Below, one piece after another: positions 59,297-64,000 of a stretch of 64,000 nt of DNA. The DNA is taken from positions 8,527,001 to 8,591,000 of the forward strand of contig NZ_LT963352.1 of the NCBI RefSeq assembly GCF_900236475.1, written 5' to 3'. A program made the position numbers and the translations under genes. Below the pieces are notes generated by a model. That model had not been told where the DNA came from. It saw nothing but the letters and a program-made list of their open reading frames with translations, and made no database searches. The DNA is from Streptomyces chartreusis NRRL 3882. GTDB taxonomy: Bacteria > Actinomycetota > Actinomycetes > Streptomycetales > Streptomycetaceae. Each line of letters opens with the position of its first letter. Positions within the stretch are counted from its first letter, which is position 1.

Positions 59297-59605
59297 TCAT
59301 CGGGCCGGTTGGCGGTCCGGCCGGGGTGCCGACGTGCGCTCCCGTTCGCCGAGGGAGCCGCGGACGGTGCGCAGAGCGAGCAGCAGTACGCCGATGTCGT
59401 CCAGGTACACCGGATCGGGCAGCACGTCGGCGGGCAGTACGAAATAGAGAACCGCGCCCCAGAAGACCCAGCGCGGACCTGTGGGCAGTCCCGCGCGGCG
59501 CAGTTCGCGCCGGGTCCTGACCAGTCGCACGAGGATGCCGACGGCGAAGACGAGGACGATGGCCGCGAGAACCGCGGCCAGGGTGATCACCGTTGTGGCA
59601 TCCAC
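59297..59605 (-). CDS. DUF1232 (YkvA-type) membrane protein
   Basis: The 102-residue protein has an N-terminal span (TVITLAAVLAAIVLVFAVG), a basic loop with RTRRELRRAGLP, and the DUF1232 motif VLYFVLPADVLPDPVYLDDIGVLLLA in overlapping parts, where LPxDxxPD...DD is diagnostic. GTG 59605 follows GGAGGGC. Function of the family is unknown. It is upstream of tgmAB on the same strand with a 131-bp gap that contains a candidate tgm promoter, so it is probably separate. Confidence 0.75.
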   Translation of the reverse strand: MDATTVITLAAVLAAIVLVFAVGILVRLVRTRRELRRAGLPTGPRWVFWGAVLYFVLPADVLPDPVYLDDIGVLLLALRTVRGSLGERERTSAPRPDRQPAR

Positions 59606-59863
59606 GGGCTGCCCTCCTCCTGGCGTGCCGCGACACGGGGTGTCTCTTCCTGGATTCCCGTTTCCGGCGGCTGTATTGCGGCCGGGACCCGACATGTCGG
59701 CGTGTCGGCGCATTTTCCATGCCGCCGCGGGTGCGGGTGGTCATCCCGGTGGCTCACCTGAGTGGCACGGTGTGACGGGGGCGCCTAGTAATGGCAGCGT
59801 AACGTCGCTCGTCACACGACGGGGGGCGCAGGAGCGGCCGCACTCTTCCCCATGGAGGCGACT

Positions 59864-61633
59864 ATGACCACCTGCTCTTCATCACCCCGCTCGAACGAAC
59901 CTGCCATACCCGAAGAGCCGAACGGGGTCGCCCAGCCGTCCGCCGAGACCACCGTCGCCACCGGCACGTACCAGGTGGAGCAGACGAGCACACAGCCCGC
60001 CGCGCCGGTCCTGGACGAGGCGGACATGAGTCTCGCCCGGCCCGCCGCGCCCGGACCGGACCAGTCGGACCAGGCACCCGCGCCGGCTGCCGCCCCTGGC
60101 CCGGGCCAGTCGGGCGAGGCGCCCGTGCGCGGTGCCGCCCCCGGCTCGGACCAGGCGGACCCGGCGCCCCGGCCCGCCGCCCCCGGCTCGCGGACGGCGA
60201 CCGACTGGTTCGCCACCCCCGCCCCGGACGACGCGAGCACCCTGTCCGCTCCCTCCGGTTCGAACCCGGTGGTCGAGCCGTCCACCGCGCCGGGCCAGGA
60301 CTGGATGGACCCCGCGGAGTCGCGCCCGGCCCCGCCCGCACAGGATTGGCCGGATCCCGGTGAGGCACGGCCTGTCGCTCCCGCCCCGGACCGGACGGAC
60401 CAGGCACCGGCGGTGCCCGCACGGCCCGCCACCTCCGGACGGGACGAGGCCGTGCAGTCTCCCGGGCCCGAACCGGGCGACCCCCCTCAGCCCGCCGCGC
60501 CCGGCCAGGACGAGACGGACCAGCCGAGCACACGGGACGAGACGGACCAGCCGAGCACACGGCCGTTCGTCATCCGCTCCCTCGACGACAACCCGGTGGA
60601 GCTCCGGCCCGGCACCGCGCAGGGCGCCGCCGTACCGTACGGCGACGCCGTCAGCGACCTGGTGCACGCCGCCGTGGCGGACCGGCCCCTGGAGGAGGTC
60701 GTCGCCCTCATCACCTCGCTGGAGGAGTCGCCCGACCACGCGGAGGCGAGGGTCGACGCGCTGCGCACGGCCGCAGTGGCCCGGCCCGTGGAGGACGTCT
60801 CCCGGCTGATCGCCCTGCTGACGAAGCCCCCGCGCGACGCCGACTGCGCGGACGAGGCCATCCGGGCCGCCGCCGCGAACCGCCCGGTGGAGGAGGTGAC
60901 CCGGCTGGTGACCCTCCTGCACAAGGAGCCGCAGATGCCCCACGTCCGCGAGGAGGCACTCCGGGCAGCCGCCACCCGCCGGTCCGTCGGGGAGCTGGTC
61001 GAGCTGATCGACCGCCTGGGCCTGGAGCGTCTGGACCGCAACGGCCGCCTGCCGGCCGGGACTTCACGTACCGGCGACGTGACCGGGGAGCCCGAGAAGT
61101 CCGGCCGGCCGGGCAAGCGCCGTGTGGCACGCCCCGCTTCGGCCCGTGAGACCCGCCCGACGCGCGACGCCCCGCCTGCGGACCGCGCCCGCGCGACGGA
61201 CCGGCTCGACCGGACCGTGTCGTGGTCGGGCTGGCTCGCCGCCCTGGCGCTGGCCCTGTGCGCGGTGGCCCACTTCCCGCTGCAACGCGGCGGAGCGTCC
61301 CTGCACCTGCACGCGCTCGCCCTCGGCCTGTCGGTGCTGTGCACGGTTCTCGCCGTGCTGCTGGCGCTGCGCCCCGTCGCGGTGGTGCTGGCCGGGGCGG
61401 TGGTTGTGCCGACGGTGCTGGCTGCGGCCCAGGCCTACCGGAGTCCCTTCCCCTCGGCGTCCCTGCCCCGGGCCGTGGACCTCGCACTCGCCCCGCCGTG
61501 GCTCGCCGCCGCGGCCGCCGTGTGCGCGGCACTGCTGGCCCTCGTCGCGCTGGCCTTCCGTATGGTGGCGCCTCTCGCGGGCAGACAGTGGGCGCCCGCG
61601 TCGGCGCCCGAGGCACGCCAGATGGCGGAGTGA
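59864..61633 (+). CDS. Pro/Ala-rich repeat membrane protein
   Basis: The 589-residue product has three parts. Residues 1-about 235 are Pro/Ala/Asp-rich, low-complexity, with drifting repeats such as APGPDQSDQAPAP and QDETDQPSTR. Residues 250-400 form helical pairs with recurring RPVEEVxRLxxLL units (RPLEEVVALI, RPVEDVSRLI, RPVEEVTRLV), a HEAT-like array. The C-terminus has three or four membrane spans (from about 455). ATG 59864 follows GGAGG by 5 bases, while ATG 59852 has no close ribosome site. Function is unknown. An anchored scaffold is possible. Confidence 0.7.
   Translation: MTTCSSSPRSNEPAIPEEPNGVAQPSAETTVATGTYQVEQTSTQPAAPVLDEADMSLARPAAPGPDQSDQAPAPAAAPGPGQSGEAPVRGAAPGSDQADPAPRPAAPGSRTATDWFATPAPDDASTLSAPSGSNPVVEPSTAPGQDWMDPAESRPAPPAQDWPDPGEARPVAPAPDRTDQAPAVPARPATSGRDEAVQSPGPEPGDPPQPAAPGQDETDQPSTRDETDQPSTRPFVIRSLDDNPVELRPGTAQGAAVPYGDAVSDLVHAAVADRPLEEVVALITSLEESPDHAEARVDALRTAAVARPVEDVSRLIALLTKPPRDADCADEAIRAAAANRPVEEVTRLVTLLHKEPQMPHVREEALRAAATRRSVGELVELIDRLGLERLDRNGRLPAGTSRTGDVTGEPEKSGRPGKRRVARPASARETRPTRDAPPADRARATDRLDRTVSWSGWLAALALALCAVAHFPLQRGGASLHLHALALGLSVLCTVLAVLLALRPVAVVLAGAVVVPTVLAAAQAYRSPFPSASLPRAVDLALAPPWLAAAAAVCAALLALVALAFRMVAPLAGRQWAPASAPEARQMAE
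60509..60562 (+). repeat. 27-bp tandem duplication inside the repeat protein gene
   Basis: Two identical 27-bp units, each encoding DETDQPSTR, lie directly side by side at 60509-60535 and 60536-60562. Perfect identity suggests recent slippage. The frame is kept. Confidence 0.85.
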
Positions 61634-61636
61634 CGC

Positions 61637-63793
61637 CTACACACCCCGCACCGGACCGGATCCGCCCACCGCGGAGCCGGTCCGGGCGTCGTTCGCCGCC
61701 CGGCGGCCGAGCAGCCCGGCCAGTACCCGGTCGGGTGTCAGCGGGAGTTCTCGGAAGCGCACGCCGGTGGCGTGGTGGACCGCGTTGCCGATCGCCGCGG
61801 CCGTCCCGACGATGCCGATCTCCCCGATCCCCTTGCTGCCCATGGGGTTCAGATGGGGATCCTCCTCGTCCAGCCAGTGCGCCTCGATCTCGGCGACGTC
61901 GGCGTGCACCGGCACGTGGTACGACGCCAGGTCCGACTCCGTGAAGTCACCGAACGCGGCGTCCATCGTGCTGCCCTCGGTCAGTGCCATGCCCAGGCCC
62001 ATCGTCATGCCGCCGACGAACTGGGAGCGTGCGGTACGGGGGTTGAGGATGCGCCCCGCGGCGTACACCCCCAGCAGCCGGCCGACCCTGACCTCCCCGG
62101 TGACCGTGTCCACGGCGACCTCGGCGAAATGCGCCCCGAAGGCGTGCCGCGCCCACTCGCTCTCGGCGTCCGCCGACCCCCGGGTGTCGGCTCGTGCGTC
62201 GAGGCCCTGCTCGGGCAGCGGCCCCGGGTGCTCGGCCAGCCGCCGTACCAGCCGGGCACAGGCCTCGTGGACCGCCCAGCCGCAGGAGGCGGTGCCGGAC
62301 GAGCCGCCGGCCAGCGGCGCCGACGGGAGTTCGGTGCTGCCGACCTCGATCCGCACCCGCTCCAGCGGCACGCCGAGGGCGTCGGCGCCGATCTGCGCGA
62401 GCACGGTCCGGGCCCCCGTACCGATGTCCGTGGCGTTGACCCGCACCAGGAACGTCCCGTCGGGCAGCGCGCGGGCCGTCGCCGTGGCGGGCCACACCAT
62501 GACGGGATACGTCGCCGCCGCCACCCCCGTCCCCAGGAGCAGGGGCCCTTCCCGGCGGGCGGCCGGCCGGGGATCGCGCCCGGCCCACCCGAAGCGGCGG
62601 GCGCCCTCGCGCAGACACTCCACCAGGTGCCTGCTGCTGAATGGCTTGCCGCTGTCGGGTTCGACGTCCGGCTCGTTGCGGACACGCAGTTCGACCGGGT
62701 CCATGCCCAGCTCGGCGGCCAGCTCGTCCATCGCGGACTCCAGTGCGTACATGCCCGGAGCCTCGCCCGGTGCCCGCATCCATGACGGCGAGGGCACGTC
62801 CAGCGCCGCGACCCGGTGCTCCGTACGACTGTGGGGGGCCGCGTACATCACCCGCGCCGGCACCGCCGCCTGCTCCACGAACTCCTTGATCCGGGAGGTG
62901 TGCGTCGTGACCTCGTGCACGAGGGAGGTGAGGCGCCCGTCCGCGTCGGCGCCGAGCCGCAGCCGGTGCAGGGTGGGAGCACGATGCCCCACGACGGCGG
63001 GCAGGTACCGGCGGGGCAGCGCCACGGTGACCGCCCGCCCGGTCTGCCGTGCCGCCATCACGGCGAGAACCACGTCGGGCCGTGGTGTGCCCTTGGAGCC
63101 GAAGCCGCCGCCGACGTGCTCGGCGGTGACGACGATCCGCTCCTCGGGAATGCCGAACAGCCCGGCGAGCACGCCCCGTACGGCACCGGAGCCCTGGCTG
63201 GAGGTGTGCACGGTGAGCCGGTCGTCGTCCCAGCGGGCGGTGCTGGCGTGCGGCTCCATCGGGTGGTTGTGCAACGGCGGCACAGAGTAGGCGACATCGA
63301 CCCGAGCGGCCGACGAACCGAACGCCCCGTCGGGATCGCCCTGTTCGCGGACGGCCGGATAACCGGCGTTGGCCTCCTCGGGGACGTACACACCCGGGTG
63401 CGAGGCGGTGAGGGTCACATCGTGATCCTCGACGGCGTAGTCGACGCGGACCGCGGCGGCACCGGCCCGCGCCGCCTCCAGGGTCTCGGCCACCACCAGC
63501 GCCACGAACCAGCCGCGGTGCGGAACCCCGGGGTCCTGGAACACGGCGAGCGTGGGATCGTCCGGCTCGACGAGCCGCGGCGCGTTCTCGTGGGTGAGGA
63601 CGGCGAGCACACCGGGCACGGCCAGGGCGGCAGCCGTGTCGACGCCGGTCACCCGGCCCCGGGCGACAGCCGCCGGCACGGGCCACGCCTGGGCCCGGCC
63701 CGGGGAGTGGTACTCGGCGGCGTAGCGGGCGGTGCCGCTGACCTTCTCCAGGCCCTCCCGGCGCTCGGCAGGGGCTCCCACGCTGCCGGTCAT
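61637..63793 (-). CDS. xanthine dehydrogenase-family molybdopterin-binding subunit
   Basis: The 718-residue protein has the XDH/CO-dehydrogenase large-subunit order: GLEKVSGTARYAAEY at the start, HNHPMEPHASTARWD, HVGGGFGSKGTPRPDV, SWMRAPGEAPGMYALESAMDELA with the conserved RAPGE, IGTGARTVLAQIGADALGV, and the catalytic-Glu motif NPMGSKGIGEIGIVGTAAAI. It binds Mo-cofactor and hydroxylates an aldehyde or N-heterocycle. ATG 63793 follows GAGGAGG and overlaps the FAD-subunit stop by 4 bases. The iron-sulfur subunit gene is presumably further right, outside this window. YagR-like members are close in size. Confidence 0.88.
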   Translation of the reverse strand: MTGSVGAPAERREGLEKVSGTARYAAEYHSPGRAQAWPVPAAVARGRVTGVDTAAALAVPGVLAVLTHENAPRLVEPDDPTLAVFQDPGVPHRGWFVALVVAETLEAARAGAAAVRVDYAVEDHDVTLTASHPGVYVPEEANAGYPAVREQGDPDGAFGSSAARVDVAYSVPPLHNHPMEPHASTARWDDDRLTVHTSSQGSGAVRGVLAGLFGIPEERIVVTAEHVGGGFGSKGTPRPDVVLAVMAARQTGRAVTVALPRRYLPAVVGHRAPTLHRLRLGADADGRLTSLVHEVTTHTSRIKEFVEQAAVPARVMYAAPHSRTEHRVAALDVPSPSWMRAPGEAPGMYALESAMDELAAELGMDPVELRVRNEPDVEPDSGKPFSSRHLVECLREGARRFGWAGRDPRPAARREGPLLLGTGVAAATYPVMVWPATATARALPDGTFLVRVNATDIGTGARTVLAQIGADALGVPLERVRIEVGSTELPSAPLAGGSSGTASCGWAVHEACARLVRRLAEHPGPLPEQGLDARADTRGSADAESEWARHAFGAHFAEVAVDTVTGEVRVGRLLGVYAAGRILNPRTARSQFVGGMTMGLGMALTEGSTMDAAFGDFTESDLASYHVPVHADVAEIEAHWLDEEDPHLNPMGSKGIGEIGIVGTAAAIGNAVHHATGVRFRELPLTPDRVLAGLLGRRAANDARTGSAVGGSGPVRGV

Positions 63794-64000
63794 GAAGCCC
63801 TCCTCGTCAGCGCCGCGTCCGCGAGCCGGGACAGCACGTCCAGGGCGATCCCCCGGGCCAGCGGCACCTTGTAGGCGTTGTCGCGCAGCGGCTGCGCGGC
63901 GGACAGTTCCAGGTCGACGGCGTGCTCGAACGCGGCGGCGGTCGGAGCCGCACCCAGCAGCGCCTCCTCCGCCCGCCGGGCCCGCCACGGCCGGTGCGCC
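63790..64000 (-). CDS. FAD-binding subunit of the molybdenum hydroxylase, C-terminal part
   Basis: The frame enters from the right edge and ends at TGA 63792-63790, overlapping the next start. The 69 visible residues include HRPWRARRAEEALLGAAPT and AQPLRDNAYKVPLARGI, the usual C-terminal helix of CO/xanthine dehydrogenase FAD subunits. The gene is cut by the window end, so the FAD-binding part cannot be seen. Confidence 0.82.
   Translation of the reverse strand, partial: AHRPWRARRAEEALLGAAPTAAAFEHAVDLELSAAQPLRDNAYKVPLARGIALDVLSRLADAALTRRAS

Noticed and set aside
1..64000. CRISPR arrays, rRNA, tRNA and insertion sequences
   Set aside because: No regularly spaced repeats, no cloverleaf with CCA-end pattern and no transposase reading frame was found by reading both strands.

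Overview
The window is very GC-rich, with GTG and TTG starts, dense coding on both strands, Tat-type signals and families typical of the genus (DUF5709, DUF5133, GlxA regulators, SpoIIE-type PP2C phosphatases, a proteasome beta subunit). This points to the chromosome of a Streptomyces or a close relative. About 49 protein genes can be supported. No rRNA, tRNA or CRISPR array was seen. The genes are mostly accessory: sugar uptake, secreted enzymes, lipid assembly and stress protection.

Layout. 1-3.8 kb: a gene fragment, a stand-alone FhaA N-terminal domain protein, a Tat-exported PAP2 phosphatase and an N-acetylglucosamine-kinase-like protein. 3.9-12.9 kb: a ROK regulator with a perfect operator palindrome, a sugar ABC importer without its own ATPase, two unfamiliar alpha/alpha-barrel enzymes resembling polysaccharide lyases, and a small P-loop kinase. 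This looks like an oligosaccharide uptake and breakdown locus with unknown substrate. 13.0-16.1 kb: beta-phosphoglucomutase overlapping a GH65 disaccharide phosphorylase. 16.2-25.5 kb: a GT-C-like membrane protein, an orphan proteasome beta subunit with T1/D17/K33 intact, a Ni/Co transporter behind a Nur-box-like site, small acidic proteins, a PP2C phosphatase, a GH64 beta-1,3-glucanase behind a LacI-type palindrome, a GNAT protein and an oxidoreductase.

25.6-39.2 kb: a PAS/GAF/PP2C/ATPase phosphatase, an aldehyde dehydrogenase, then HelR (RNA polymerase rescue, rifamycin tolerance) behind a rifamycin-associated element. An inositol-type catabolic operon (two TIM-barrel enzymes, IolG-like dehydrogenase, IolT-like transporter) follows, with a LacI regulator and a solute-binding lipoprotein. 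The two promoters around this regulator carry the same 16-bp operator.

40.3-53.2 kb is the most unusual part. Four minus-strand genes in transcription order encode an acyl-CoA carboxylase beta subunit, a FadD32-like fatty acyl-AMP ligase, an ACP-KS-AT-ACP-TE polyketide synthase laid out like mycobacterial Pks13, and a Tat-exported antigen-85-type esterase. This is the gene set that condenses and transfers mycolic acids in Mycobacteriales, here in a Streptomyces-like genome. The AT specificity motif (GAGH) and the carboxylase pocket residue (Ala) both suggest a bulky extender unit. A PucR-type regulator, a cutinase and another secreted lipase-like hydrolase lie nearby.

53.4-64 kb: an aldo/keto reductase, DUF5133 and GlxA genes that overlap tail to tail, a membrane protein whose 3' end is repeated 1.1 kb downstream around a small insert-like segment, a TgmA/TgmB graspetide RiPP pair, a DUF1232 protein, a Pro/Ala-rich repeat membrane protein, and the molybdenum subunit plus the tail of the FAD subunit of a xanthine-dehydrogenase-type enzyme. 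Starts were chosen from Shine-Dalgarno spacing and family alignment. Functions rest on motif recognition only.
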